Source: Acidobacteriota bacterium
Lineage (GTDB): Bacteria; Acidobacteriota; Terriglobia; Acidiferrales; UBA7541
Direction: 5' to 3'
Assembly (NCBI GenBank): GCA_013289665.1
Contig: JABCZN010000006.1
Coordinates: 62,001 to 126,000 of the forward strand
Length of the DNA: 64,000 nucleotides
This document shows positions 50,359 through 59,756 of this stretch, in pieces. A model generated the notes under the pieces. That model searched no databases. It worked only from the letters and a program-made list of their open reading frames with translations, and was not told where the DNA came from. The stretch's first letter is position 1. Every line of letters starts with the position of its first letter. Made by a program: the position numbers and the translations under genes.

Positions 50359-51231
50359 ATGGCTGCACGACAAGTGGCATCCAAAACCGAAAAAGAGCCC
50401 CGCGAGATCAAGCTGGCTCATTCCCCGGATTCCGACGACGCGTTCATGTTTTATGCGCTGGCCACCCACAAGCTGCCCACGCCTGGTTACAAGTACACCC
50501 ACATTCTCTCCGACATTCAGAGCCTCAACGAAGCCGCGCTCGCGGAAACCTACGACGTGACCGCAGTCAGTTTCGCCGCGTATCCTTCCCTGCGCGACAA
50601 ATACATCCTGCTCGATTGCGGCGCGAGTTTCGGCGAAGGCTACGGCCCCATTGTTGTCTCCACCAAATCCATGCGCCCGCAGGACCTCAAGGGAAAGCGC
50701 GTCGGCGTCCCGGGCCTGAAGACGTCCGCGTATCTCTCCCTGAAGCTGTACCAGCCGGATTTTGAAGCCGTGGTGATGCCCTTCGACAAAATTATTGAGG
50801 CGGTCAAGAACGAAGTAGTAGAGGCGGGCCTGCTCATCCACGAAGGCCAGCTCTTTTTCCCGCAACTCGGGCTGCACAAAGTGGTCGACCTCGGCATCTG
50901 GTGGCAGGAGCTAACGAATCTTCCCTTGCCGCTTGGCGGCAACGCGGTGCGCCGCGCGCTCGGCCCGGATATGGGGCGGCTGATCTCGAAGACCATCCGT
51001 GACAGCGTCTCTTACGGCCTCGAACATCGCGAGGAAGCCTTGAACTACGCGATGCAGTTTGCGCGGGAGATGGACACGGAGCTCGCCGACAAATTTGTCG
51101 GCATGTACGTGAACAAATGGACGCTGGGTTACGGCGAAAAGGGCAAAAGGGCCGTCCGCGAACTCATTGAACGCGGCACCACCGCCGGCCTGCTCCCCGG
51201 CCCGGCCAAAGTCGAATTCCTCGAAGCATAG
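50359..51231 (+). CDS. mqnD: 1,4-dihydroxy-6-naphthoate synthase (futalosine pathway)
   Basis: 290 residues. The N-terminal LAHSPDSDDAFMFYALA is the MqnD hallmark (HSPDxDDAFM), and KRVGVPGLKTSAYLSLKLY with DAGLLIHEGQ-like AGLLIHEGQLFFPQLGLHKVVDLG continue the periplasmic-binding-protein-like fold used by MqnD. It converts cyclic dehypoxanthine futalosine in menaquinone synthesis, in the cytoplasm. ATG 50359 has GAGGAA nine bases upstream; a GTG at 50299 extends the frame but lacks family sequence. It shows that the organism makes menaquinone by the futalosine route. No other mqn gene is in the window. Confidence 0.9.
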   Translation: MAARQVASKTEKEPREIKLAHSPDSDDAFMFYALATHKLPTPGYKYTHILSDIQSLNEAALAETYDVTAVSFAAYPSLRDKYILLDCGASFGEGYGPIVVSTKSMRPQDLKGKRVGVPGLKTSAYLSLKLYQPDFEAVVMPFDKIIEAVKNEVVEAGLLIHEGQLFFPQLGLHKVVDLGIWWQELTNLPLPLGGNAVRRALGPDMGRLISKTIRDSVSYGLEHREEALNYAMQFAREMDTELADKFVGMYVNKWTLGYGEKGKRAVRELIERGTTAGLLPGPAKVEFLEA

Positions 51232-51441
51232 CCGGACTACGTGAACACCCCAAGCCGCTGAGGCTCTCTTCATTGGGGAATCCTTCCGAGGCGTTCTAAT
51301 AGCGCATTGAAGCAATTTTCTCCCCGTTGGCAGATGGAGCTTTTTCCATTGCTCCATAACTCCTGTGCCTGCCGGCGACTGCCCCCTCTCTCTCCTCGGC
51401 TTGACGCATTTTGTGGAATCCCTTAGTGTCATTTCTTCGCT

Positions 51442-53241
51442 ATGCGCCTGAAAATTCTTCCACTTTCCTTGTCCCTATTTCTTCTCGCCTCCTTTTCGTC
51501 TCGCGCCAGCGGTCAGGCCGCCGCGGAATTCCGCGATCAACCCGATATTCCGAAACAGTGGCCCCACGAACCGGTTCGCGCCGTTCATGGCATGGTTGCC
51601 ACGGATGAACCGCTGGCCTCCGAGGTGGGTGTGGAAATATTGAAGCTTGGCGGCAATGCCGTGGACGCGGCCGTCGCCACGGCATTTGCCCTCGCGGTTG
51701 TCGAGCCTGCGGCCGGGAACATCGGCGGCGGCGGATTCATGCTGGTTCGCCTCGCTGACGGCAAAACCACATTCTTCGACTACCGCGAAGTGGCTCCGGG
51801 CAAGGCCACGCGCGATATGTACATCAAGCCCGACGGCACGCTCGATCTGAAGGCCTCGACGATTGGGTTTCGCTCCGTCGCCGTGCCCGGCACGGTTGCC
51901 GGGCTGGCACTGGCTCTGAAAACTCGCGGCACCATGAAGCTTGCCCGCGTGATGGAGCCCGCGATTCGCCTCGCCTGGCAGGGTTTTCCCGTCAGCGAAA
52001 AACTGGTGCGGGAATTCGCCGAAGAACGTGAGGGCCTCGAGCAGTTTCCAATGAGCACCCGCATCTTCCTGAACGACGGCAAAATGTTCCGCGCGGGCGA
52101 CATTCTCCGGCAGCCACTGCTTGCCGCTACCCTTAAACGAATTGCGAAAAAGGGTCCGGCCGAGTTTTACCGGGGCGAAACGGCGCGGATGCTGGCGCGT
52201 GATATGGCGGCCTCGGGCGGATTAATCACCCTGGACGACCTCGCCCACTATCAACCGAAGATTCGCGAAGCTCTCCGCGGCAGCTACACTTCCGACGGCC
52301 AACGCTGGGAGGTCGTCTCTGCTCCTCCGCCAAGCTCCGGCGGGGTGGCCGTGATCGAAGCTCTGAATATGCTCGAAAGTGTCCCCCTGAAGGGCTGGGA
52401 CGACCCGCAGAGCGTGCACATGGTTTTGGAAGTCATGCGCCGCAGCTTCGCCGATCGCGCCGCGTATTTGGCCGATCCCGATTTCACCAATGTTCCGGTC
52501 GCCGGGCTCACCGATTCCTGTTATGCGAGAGAGCTTCTCTCCACCATCGATCTCGATCGCGCCACTCCGAGCAAAGATGTGCACGCCGGAAACCCACACG
52601 TCTGCAACCAGGGCCTGAGCGCCAGCGTGGCTCTGAATACCATCATCAGCCTGGGTGAGGGCCCGCACACCACGCACTTCTCGGTGGTGGATTCGGCCGG
52701 AAACGCGGTCGCCAGCACCACGACACTCAACGACGGCTACGGATCGCACGTCACCTCGTCCGCCGGTTTTCTGCTAAACGACGAGATGGACGACTTCACA
52801 ACGCAGCCCGGTGTGCCAAACGCTCTGTTTGGCCTGATCCAATCGGAAGGAAACACCATCGCACCGGGCAAGCGGCCGCTTAGTTCAATGACGCCCACGA
52901 TCGTGCTTCGCAACGGGCAACTCAGTTTCGTCACGGGCTCCCCCGGCGGCCCGACCATCATTTCCGCCACGTTGCTCACGGTCCTCAACTGGATGCGCCT
53001 CGGCATGGATGCGCAATCGGCCATCGACGCTCCCCGCTTCCACCACCAGTGGATGCCGGACGTGGTGCTGATGGAAAAGCTCTTTTCGCCGGAAATGGAA
53101 GAGCAGATGAAATCGCGCGGCTACACGGTGAAACGCAAGGGCCACATCGGCCTGGTCAATGCCATCGGCATTGACTCAAAAACGGGTGAACGCTGCGGCG
53201 CCGCCGACCCGCGCGATGACGGCTCCGCCATCGGCTACTAG
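51442..53241 (+). CDS. ggt: Gamma-glutamyltransferase (proenzyme)
   Basis: 599 residues, usual for GGT. Signal peptide at the start; GMVATDEPLASEVGVEILKLGGNAVDAAVATAFALAVVEP is the N-terminal family block. The autocleavage/nucleophile threonine is Thr410 in HTTHFSVVD, the start of the small subunit; GYGSHVTSSAGFLLNDEMDDF and SPGGPTIISATLL are conserved further on. Periplasmic, it cleaves glutathione or other gamma-glutamyl peptides and transfers the glutamyl group. No gene for glutathione synthesis is in the window. It is monocistronic in appearance, 210 bp after mqnD. Confidence 0.95.
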   Translation: MRLKILPLSLSLFLLASFSSRASGQAAAEFRDQPDIPKQWPHEPVRAVHGMVATDEPLASEVGVEILKLGGNAVDAAVATAFALAVVEPAAGNIGGGGFMLVRLADGKTTFFDYREVAPGKATRDMYIKPDGTLDLKASTIGFRSVAVPGTVAGLALALKTRGTMKLARVMEPAIRLAWQGFPVSEKLVREFAEEREGLEQFPMSTRIFLNDGKMFRAGDILRQPLLAATLKRIAKKGPAEFYRGETARMLARDMAASGGLITLDDLAHYQPKIREALRGSYTSDGQRWEVVSAPPPSSGGVAVIEALNMLESVPLKGWDDPQSVHMVLEVMRRSFADRAAYLADPDFTNVPVAGLTDSCYARELLSTIDLDRATPSKDVHAGNPHVCNQGLSASVALNTIISLGEGPHTTHFSVVDSAGNAVASTTTLNDGYGSHVTSSAGFLLNDEMDDFTTQPGVPNALFGLIQSEGNTIAPGKRPLSSMTPTIVLRNGQLSFVTGSPGGPTIISATLLTVLNWMRLGMDAQSAIDAPRFHHQWMPDVVLMEKLFSPEMEEQMKSRGYTVKRKGHIGLVNAIGIDSKTGERCGAADPRDDGSAIGY

Positions 53242-53311
53242 CAAAGAAAATCTTTTCTGGTCAGGGTACGATCAATGAACTGTGGGACCTGCGTCCCGCC
53301 GAGTGGTGTCT

Positions 53312-53842
53312 TCACTCCTTCGACCACGGCGGCACAACCCCTGTCATCCGCGCATACGCGACCAATTGTCCCATATGCTCGTTCGCGTGAACGATGATAC
53401 GCAGGTACATCCCATCCACCGTCGCATCACGATCCATGATATGGACCTTGCGCTTGAAGTCGTCAGGCTTCACCGCCAGGTGCGCTTCTTTCACGGCTTC
53501 GAGGGAACGTTTCAGCCAACCGATAACTTCTGCCTTGGACGTGACCGTTTTATCCATGCCTTGTTTGAGGTCGCCGGGCATTTCGGGGCCGGTCACGCTG
53601 AGCAAATAGAAATTCGCCATGACAATGTGCATGTAAACTTCGCTTGTGGAGCGGACTCCTGGCGCGGGCCGCCACGCAAATTTTCCCGGCGGCGTTGCCT
53701 CGGCCAGCGCGACGAGCTGCTGAGAAACATGCGTCCATTCCCCGTCGTATCCTTCCCAGATGCCCTCGGGTGCTTTTTGCGCAACCACAGGCTTCGCCAG
53801 CAAAAATGACAGGCAAACCGCGGTTAGAATAAGGTATTTCAT
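53312..53842 (-). CDS. Exported DinB-like protein
   Basis: 176 residues: signal peptide (YLILTAVCLSFLLAKPVVAQ) then a DinB_2 four-helix fold with His in EVYMHIVMANFYLLSVTGP and two His in RIIVHANEHMGQLVAYARMTGVVPPWS, the last being a typical DinB ending. A three-His metal site is plausible. This second DinB protein in the window is exported, unlike the one at 46600. Function unknown. Its stop lies 71 bp from that of the convergent ggt gene. Confidence 0.78.
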   Translation of the reverse strand: MKYLILTAVCLSFLLAKPVVAQKAPEGIWEGYDGEWTHVSQQLVALAEATPPGKFAWRPAPGVRSTSEVYMHIVMANFYLLSVTGPEMPGDLKQGMDKTVTSKAEVIGWLKRSLEAVKEAHLAVKPDDFKRKVHIMDRDATVDGMYLRIIVHANEHMGQLVAYARMTGVVPPWSKE

Positions 53843-53994
53843 GCTCGAGAGCTCCTCTCGCGTGGTCGAAACTCCCCTTCAGTACCCGGAAAGTATGGAC
53901 TCATTTCTCGCGGGCACGGGCTGTTTACTCATCCTTCGGCCCCCATATTGCTTTCTTTTCAAAGCACCCTCACCTGCGGTTAAACTCTTAACTT

Positions 53995-54861
53995 ATGCAA
54001 AGAATTCTCTCGACCTATCTCTTTCTATCCAAGAAGCTGACGCCGGAGTTTCTGGCGCTGATTCATGGCGCGGGTTTCCAAGCGATCGAGCTCTTTGCAA
54101 GCCGCGGCCATTTCGATTACACCATTACGCAGGACGTCCGCGGCTTGGCGCACATTCTGGCCGACAATCGCCTGCAACTCGCTTCCCTCCACGCGCCCAC
54201 GAGCCGCGACTTCGGCCCCAATCGCGAAGGCGGGACTCCGCTCTCGATCACAGAGGTCGAGCGTGTGCGGCGCATCGAAGCCATGGACGAACTGAAGCGC
54301 GCCATTGACATCGCCGAAGACCTTCCCTTTTCGCGGATGATTCTGCACATGGGGGGCCCCCGCGATGCCGCTGACCCGCGCAAGCGTGACGCGGCGTTCA
54401 GTTCTCTGGAGCATCTGGTGCTTCATGCCAAGCACGTGGGCGTCTCCATCTGCGTGGAAAACACCACCAGCGAAATGGGTGACCCAGCCTACCTGCGCAC
54501 CTTCGTCGAGGAGACGCGACTCACCGGCCTGCGCTTTAATTTCGATATCGGCCACGCTCATCTGGCCGACGGTCCGGAGGACGAGCGCGTCGCCACCAGT
54601 TTTGAAGCCATGCGGGAGCACATCGTCAGCGCCCACATCCACGACAATCTAGGCGACAAGGATTCGCACCTGCCGCCGCACGATGGCTCCATCGATTGGC
54701 CCGAAGCGCTGAAGCTTTTCCGCTCTCTGCCCGGTGGCGACATTCCCCTCACGCTGGAATTAAAAGAAAAGACCGGTCCTGACGCGACAAGCCTCTCCGA
54801 CCAGATCACCGCCGCCGCAAAATCCTTAGACCGCCTTGAAGAAGACTTCGAAGCGCTTTAG
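53995..54861 (+). CDS. Sugar phosphate isomerase/epimerase-like TIM-barrel protein
   Basis: 288 residues, xylose-isomerase-like TIM barrel (AP endonuclease 2 / IolE family). QAIELFASRGHFDY, LQLASLHAPTSRD, RMILHMGGPRD, GVSICVENTTSE, LRFNFDIGHAHL and SAHIHDNLGDKDSHLPP supply metal ligands at strand ends in family order (His, Glu, Asp, His). Likely isomerises or epimerises a sugar; the substrate is not predictable. No Shine-Dalgarno match precedes ATG 53995; TAAACT at 53981-53986 could be a -10 giving a leaderless message. Confidence 0.85.
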   Translation: MQRILSTYLFLSKKLTPEFLALIHGAGFQAIELFASRGHFDYTITQDVRGLAHILADNRLQLASLHAPTSRDFGPNREGGTPLSITEVERVRRIEAMDELKRAIDIAEDLPFSRMILHMGGPRDAADPRKRDAAFSSLEHLVLHAKHVGVSICVENTTSEMGDPAYLRTFVEETRLTGLRFNFDIGHAHLADGPEDERVATSFEAMREHIVSAHIHDNLGDKDSHLPPHDGSIDWPEALKLFRSLPGGDIPLTLELKEKTGPDATSLSDQITAAAKSLDRLEEDFEAL

Positions 54862-55055
54862 CCCCAGACCTCTGCGTCCAGCGCCGTGGTCAGATGGCAA
54901 TCCCGCTGCCAGAACGCGGGCTGGAGTGCCCCGAGTTCTCGTATTTTGTCGATCTGAATAAAATTGACCATTAATATTAAGACCCTGGCAAATCGCTAAA
55001 TTCCTCGCAGTCATTTCAGATTTCACGCCTGATCAGGAAAGGCTCTGCCCTTCTC

Positions 55056-55064
55056 TGCTAAACT
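55056..55064 (+). promoter_or_regulatory. Candidate extended -10 element of asnS
   Basis: TGCTAAACT fits TGn-TAAACT, an extended -10, about 33 bp before the asnS ATG. No -35 match is seen 17 bp upstream. Tentative. Confidence 0.3.
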
Positions 55065-55096
55065 AATTGTTTGGAGTTTTCATAGAGAAGCCCACC

Positions 55097-56398
55097 ATGA
55101 CCACGATCACCATAGAAAATGCAGGGAAATACGACGGCCAGGAAGTAACCGTCCGCGGCTGGCTCTACAACATTCGCGAATCCGGCAAGCTGGTCTTTCC
55201 CATTTTTCGCGACGGAACCGGTATCATTCAGGGCGTCTGCTCGCTCAAGGAAAACCCCGAGGCTTTCGAAGCGTTGAAGGGGCTCACCCAGGAGTCCAGC
55301 GTCATCGTCACCGGCAAGATCCGCGCCGAGCAGCGCGCCCCGGGCGGCTACGAAATGGGCGTCAGCAAAATCCAAATCGTCCAACGCGTTTCAGAAGCCA
55401 CCCCCTTCCCTATCCAGCTCAAGGAGCACGGCGTCGATTTCCTCCTTGACCAGCGGCATCTCTGGATTCGCACTCCCCGTCAAGCCTCCATTCTCCGTAT
55501 CCGTGCGGAGGCGGTGCGTTCTGCCCGAGAATTCATGGATGGGCAGGGATACACGCTCACCGACGCGCCCATGTTCACGCCCGCGGCGTGCGAGGGCACC
55601 AGCACGCTGTTCGAAGTGAACTACATTGACGACCAGAAGGCTTACCTCACGCAGAGCGGCCAACTTTACATCGAGGCCACGGCCATGGCCCTCGGCAAGG
55701 TCTACACCTTTGGCCCAACATTCCGCGCGGAAAAATCCAAGACCCGCCGGCATCTGACCGAGTTCTGGATGCTCGAACCCGAAGCAGCCTACGCCGAACT
55801 TCCCGACATGATGGACCTCGGCGAGGGCCTAGTCAGCGCCATGGTCCAGGGCGTGGTGAAAAACAAGCCGCGCGAACTTGAAACTCTGAAGCGCGACATC
55901 AAGAAACTCGAGAACATCAAACCGCCGTTCCCTCGCATCACCTACGAGGAAGCCGTGGGGGTCCTAGCGAAGAACGGCAACCCCGCCAAGTTTGGCGACG
56001 ACTTCGGCGGCGACGAGGAAACCATCATTTCCAGCAGCTTTGACCGCCCGGTGATGGTTCACCATTACCCCACGGCCATCAAAGCCTTCTACATGCAGCC
56101 CGACCACGAGCGTCCCGATTTGGCACTCTCCTTCGATATGCTCGCCCCGGAGGGCTATGGGGAAATCATCGGCGGCAGCCAACGTATCCACGACTACGAC
56201 CTGCTGGTTAAACGATTGAAAGAGAACAACTTGCCAATAGAGTCGTTTCAATGGTATCTGGATCTTCGCCGCTACGGGAGCGTCCCCCACGCCGGCTTCG
56301 GCCTTGGCCTCGAGCGCACCGTGGCGTGGATCTGCGGCACCGAGCACATCCGCGAGGTCATCCCCTTCCCACGGATGATTTACCGGGTATATCCTTAA
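55097..56398 (+). CDS. asnS: Asparaginyl-tRNA synthetase
   Basis: 433 residues, class II synthetase. N-terminal anticodon-binding OB fold ([29 protein letters not shown]), then the catalytic core with motif 2 ([25 protein letters not shown]) and motif 3 ([15 protein letters not shown]); the end [16 protein letters not shown] is typical of AsnS rather than AspS. Charges tRNA-Asn directly. ATG 55097 is chosen; an in-frame start at 55067 precedes it without family sequence. It is followed by arginase after a spacer with a large inverted repeat. Confidence 0.95.
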   Translation: MTTITIENAGKYDGQEVTVRGWLYNIRESGKLVFPIFRDGTGIIQGVCSLKENPEAFEALKGLTQESSVIVTGKIRAEQRAPGGYEMGVSKIQIVQRVSEATPFPIQLKEHGVDFLLDQRHLWIRTPRQASILRIRAEAVRSAREFMDGQGYTLTDAPMFTPAACEGTSTLFEVNYIDDQKAYLTQSGQLYIEATAMALGKVYTFGPTFRAEKSKTRRHLTEFWMLEPEAAYAELPDMMDLGEGLVSAMVQGVVKNKPRELETLKRDIKKLENIKPPFPRITYEEAVGVLAKNGNPAKFGDDFGGDEETIISSSFDRPVMVHHYPTAIKAFYMQPDHERPDLALSFDMLAPEGYGEIIGGSQRIHDYDLLVKRLKENNLPIESFQWYLDLRRYGSVPHAGFGLGLERTVAWICGTEHIREVIPFPRMIYRVYP

Positions 56399-56459
56399 TC
56401 CGGGGTAGTTGCCGTACCATCCCGGCTGTTTCAACCATTCGTACTTAGCCTGAACCATA

Positions 56460-56545
56460 GTGACTGGTGGGTGTTGACTCGTGACGGGTGATTCTCCGCG
56501 TGGAGAGCGCCAACCGCCAGTCACCAGCCACGAGTCACCAGTCAC
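56460..56545. repeat. Imperfect long inverted repeat built on GTGACTGGTG/CACCAGTCAC
   Basis: The left arm (56460-56491) starts GTGACTGGTG and contains TGACTCGTGAC; the right arm (56521-56545) is TCACCAGCCACGAGTCACC plus AGTCAC. With a small bulge the arms pair over about 25 bp, with a 30-base loop. Each arm itself is made of repeated units close to SAGTCAC. It lies in the asnS-arginase spacer, 11 bp before the arginase ATG. No T-run follows; it resembles a dispersed palindromic element rather than a terminator. Confidence 0.7.
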
Positions 56546-56556
56546 GGAGCCTTGCC

Positions 56557-57468
56557 ATGCCTCAAAAAGTTCGCATCATCGGCGTACCCATGGACCTCGG
56601 CGCCAGCCGCCGCGGCGTGGACATGGGCCCCTCCGCCCTGCGCGTGGCCGGCCTGCAGGCTCGCATCAAGCAGCTTGGCATTCAGGTGGAAGACATTGGG
56701 AATATTTCCGTAAAGCAGCCGGAAGAGATGCCTATCGGGGAAAAGCGCGCCAAGTACGTCGAGGAAATCACGGATGCATGCAAGGACCTCGGCACGGCCG
56801 TCGAGAAGGCCATCGAGGAGGGCTGGCTGCCGCTCGTTCTGGGTGGAGACCATTCGATCGCAGCAGGCTCGGTCGGCGGAGTGGCCGCACATTTCAAGAA
56901 GGGGAAAAAGCAGATCGGCTGCATCTGGCTGGACGCCCACAGCGACATGAACTCTCCGGAAACCTCTCCCTCCGGAAACGTCCACGGAATGCCCTTGGCC
57001 GGCATCCTGGGCTACGGCGTTCCTGAACTGTACGATCTGTTCGGCTACAAGCCCAAGATTGAACCGCAGAATGTGGTTCTCGTTGGCGTCCGTGATCTGG
57101 ATTCCCACGAAAAAAAGTTCATCAAGAAGCTTGGCGTGAAAACCTTCACTATGCGCGAAATTGACGAGCGCGGCATGCGGGAAGTGATGGCCGACGCCCT
57201 GAAATTTGCGATGGACGACACGGACGGGATCGCGGTCAGCCTGGATATGGACTTTGTGGATCCGAGCGACGCTCCCGGCGTGGGCACACCGGTTCGCGGC
57301 GGCGTCACCTACCGCGAAGCGCATCTCGCCATGGAGATGATCGCCGACAGCGAAGCCATGGTTTCGATGGAAGTGGTGGAAATCAATCCGGTCATTGACG
57401 AACACAACCGTACCGCGCTGCTCGGCGTGGAACTCGTCCTCTCCGCCCTCGGCAAGAAAATCCTGTAG
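56557..57468 (+). CDS. rocF: Arginase / ureohydrolase
   Basis: 303 residues. The binuclear manganese site is complete: GGDHSIAAG, DAHSDMNSPETSPSGNVHGMP and SLDMDFVDPSDAPGVGTP. VPMDLGASRRGVDMGPSALR near the start and EVNP-like VVEINPVIDEHNRTA near the end are arginase signatures (RocF type, arginine to ornithine and urea) rather than agmatinase. Cytoplasmic. ATG 56557 has GGAG seven bases upstream; the upstream frame is the inverted repeat. No other arginine-catabolism gene is near. Confidence 0.93.
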   Translation: MPQKVRIIGVPMDLGASRRGVDMGPSALRVAGLQARIKQLGIQVEDIGNISVKQPEEMPIGEKRAKYVEEITDACKDLGTAVEKAIEEGWLPLVLGGDHSIAAGSVGGVAAHFKKGKKQIGCIWLDAHSDMNSPETSPSGNVHGMPLAGILGYGVPELYDLFGYKPKIEPQNVVLVGVRDLDSHEKKFIKKLGVKTFTMREIDERGMREVMADALKFAMDDTDGIAVSLDMDFVDPSDAPGVGTPVRGGVTYREAHLAMEMIADSEAMVSMEVVEINPVIDEHNRTALLGVELVLSALGKKIL

Positions 57469-57486
57469 TACCCGCTCGAAAACCGC

Positions 57487-57786
57487 TCAAACCAGACGGA
57501 TCGTGGCATCAGGCATGAACCGGCTCCCGCGTTTCAGTCTGGGCAGCGCATTGATGGAATTTCCCGCCTCCTCTTTGCCGAGCCGCAGGTCGGACGGACT
57601 CTGGAGATTCAGCCAGAACTGCGCACTGGTTCGGAAGAAATGAGCGAGGCTCAGGGCGGTATCGCCGGTGATGGAGCGGGTCCCCGTTAGGATTTGCGTG
57701 ATGCGGGTCGGAACAGTGAAATGGTAACAAGCGCCGTAACACGCCCATGAGCCAAAGCAATCAAGGCCCATGAACTTCAAAACCAC
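57487..57786 (-). pseudogene. Decayed HigA-type antitoxin gene
   Basis: The frame encodes a clear HigA (HTH_3) middle and C-terminal part: VPTRITQILTGTRSITGDTALSLAHFFRTSAQFWLNLQSPSDLRLGKEE. In intact HigA this is preceded by a conserved N-terminal NPPHPGE...LGLS...A block; here that region reads MVLKFMGLDCFGSWACYGACYHFT and does not fit, with several cysteines and likely frame errors. No HigB toxin ORF is found beside it. I read it as a remnant of a higBA-like module in the arginase-ddl spacer. Confidence 0.65.
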
Positions 57787-57936
57787 ATGGAGGGGGTAGC
57801 CATCCTATGCTCTCGGCCGTTGCCGCTTCCGCAACGTGCGCGCCACTCCCCTTTTCCCTTTTTTGGCGTTTCCACTTATAACTGAATTCTTAGTTAAAAT
57901 GATTGCTTCCTCCGCCCGGCAAGACTGGAACGATTC
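57787..57936. promoter_or_regulatory. Upstream region of ddl
   Basis: 150 bp that become AT-rich near 57875-57900 (cttataactgaattcttag, then ttaaaat), the only such stretch nearby. A promoter for ddl is likely here; TATAAC or TTAAAAT could be the -10. No conserved -35 was found. Confidence 0.3.
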
Positions 57937-59070
57937 GTGACCCTAGACAAAAAGAAACGACTCCGCGTTGGCGTCCTCTTCGGTGGCCGCTCAGGAGAAC
58001 ATGAAGTTTCCCTCGCCTCCGCCGCTTCTGTGATCCGCGGCCTGGATCCGGACAAGTACGAGCCCGTGCCCATCGGCATCACCAAGGACGGCCACTGGCT
58101 CGTCGGCGAGGGCGCAGCGAAGCTGCTGCCGGACGTCCTGAAGAACGGGCGGCGCGTGATGCTTACCGCTGATCCGACGGAAGCTGCCATCGTGCCTCTC
58201 GATCGCGGCGCGGGCGCGCAGCGATTCGACGTGATTTTCCCCGTCATGCACGGCACATTCGGCGAGGATGGCACCATCCAGGGGATGCTGGAACTCGCGG
58301 AGATTCCGTTCGTCGGAGCCGGTGTTCTCGGCTCGGCGATTGGCATGGACAAGGACGTTTCAAAGCGGCTCTGCGAAGCCGCGGGAATCCCCGTCGTGGC
58401 GTGGCTTACGGTGTTTCGCTGGCGCTGGGAAAAAGAACCGGCCGCGGTCGAAGCGGAAATCGAAGCGGAGTTTGAATATCCCGTCTTCGTGAAGCCCGCG
58501 ACACTCGGTTCTTCTGTTGGGATGACGAAAGTCCACAATTCCGCAGAACTCGCGCCCGCGCTCAATCTGGCCTGCGAGTTCGGCATGAAAATCCTGGTCG
58601 AAAAGGCGGTCAGCGCCCGCGAGATCGAAGTTTCCGTCCTCGGCAATCACGAACCCCAGGCATCCGTGCCAGGTGAAATCATTCCGCACCGCGAATTCTA
58701 CGATTACACTGCGAAATATCTGGAAGACGGCACCCAGCTCCTGATCCCCGCGGACCTGAAGCCCGCGCAAATGAAAAAGATTCAGGCGATGGCCGTCGAA
58801 GCCTTCCGGACGCTCGAGCTTTCCGGCATGGCCCGTGTCGATTTCTTCCTCGAGAAGAAGGGCGGAAAGCTCTTCCTGAACGAAGTGAATACCATCCCGG
58901 GTTTTACTTCCATCAGCATGTATCCCAAATTGTGGGAAGCCTCCGGCATTTCTTTCCGCGAACTGATTGACAAGCTGATTGACCTGGCTTTGGAAATGCA
59001 CCGCGAAAAAGCCCGTACCAAGTATGCGATCGAGCTGCCGGAAGGCCCGGGCGGCGCACTCGCTGGATAG
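57937..59070 (+). CDS. ddl: D-alanine--D-alanine ligase
   Basis: 377 residues. [19 protein letters not shown] opens the ATP-grasp fold; [66 protein letters not shown] and [23 protein letters not shown] are family motifs in order. Makes the D-Ala-D-Ala dipeptide of peptidoglycan in the cytoplasm. GTG 57937 is the only plausible start, with a weak tgga seven bases or so upstream. Slightly longer than the E. coli enzymes owing to insertions. Confidence 0.95.
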   Translation: MTLDKKKRLRVGVLFGGRSGEHEVSLASAASVIRGLDPDKYEPVPIGITKDGHWLVGEGAAKLLPDVLKNGRRVMLTADPTEAAIVPLDRGAGAQRFDVIFPVMHGTFGEDGTIQGMLELAEIPFVGAGVLGSAIGMDKDVSKRLCEAAGIPVVAWLTVFRWRWEKEPAAVEAEIEAEFEYPVFVKPATLGSSVGMTKVHNSAELAPALNLACEFGMKILVEKAVSAREIEVSVLGNHEPQASVPGEIIPHREFYDYTAKYLEDGTQLLIPADLKPAQMKKIQAMAVEAFRTLELSGMARVDFFLEKKGGKLFLNEVNTIPGFTSISMYPKLWEASGISFRELIDKLIDLALEMHREKARTKYAIELPEGPGGALAG

Positions 59071-59234
59071 CGACGCGCAGCCTGCGATTCATACCCAGCT
59101 GCCGCGGGAACCAATTCCGAGAAATTGGCGTCCAACTGAATAGGGAATTTGCGGGTGTCCCTCTGCTCTTGTAACATTCTAGGGCGGCGCGCAACCCGCG
59201 CTCGATTTGAGCCAGACTTGCCGGAGACAACCGA

Positions 59235-59678
59235 ATGTCGCTGCTCGAACCACCAGTCGAAAAGCCGCAAAAGTCGCGGGCCATGGCCATCACGATTGGC
59301 GCCCTGGTGTTCACGCTGGTGGTCGTGCTTTGGTTCACCTTCCGCTATTACCCTGAGAAAAAAGCGACTGCTCGCTTTTTTGATGCCCTGGCCGCCGGTG
59401 ACACGGGTAAGGCGTACGAATTGTGGAAGCCCTCGGCGAGTTACCGGATGAGCGACTTCACGGCCGATTGGGGACCCAGCGGCTATTACGGGCCGGTTAA
59501 GAGTTACAAGATCATGAGCGCGAAAGCGCCCAAGCAGAGCAACTCGATTGAGGTGAATGTCGCGATCAGCCCGTTCGCGCCGTTGCCGGATAAGTCGGAC
59601 GAAGATAAGAGCCGCAAGACTCGTGTTGTGACGCTGTGGGTTTTGCCCTCGGACAAATCCCTCAGTTTCCCGCCATAG
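59235..59678 (+). CDS. Small membrane-anchored unknown protein
   Basis: 147 residues. A short basic head and one transmembrane helix (AITIGALVFTLVVVLWFTF, about 18-38) precede a soluble domain with FFDALAAGDTGKAYELWKPSASYRMSDFTADWGPSGYYG, like NTF2-like/DUF4878 domains that carry lipoprotein or periplasmic tails. Probable outer-face location. ATG 59235 has GGAG eight bases upstream. Role unknown; between ddl and the heptose kinase gene (convergent). Confidence 0.65.
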   Translation: MSLLEPPVEKPQKSRAMAITIGALVFTLVVVLWFTFRYYPEKKATARFFDALAAGDTGKAYELWKPSASYRMSDFTADWGPSGYYGPVKSYKIMSAKAPKQSNSIEVNVAISPFAPLPDKSDEDKSRKTRVVTLWVLPSDKSLSFPP

Positions 59679-59756
59679 TTATTCTGGAAATCGCTTCAGG
59701 GAGCCTGCTGCTTACACAACCATTAGTTGGAATTATCTCCGGGCGATTGAGGGCAA

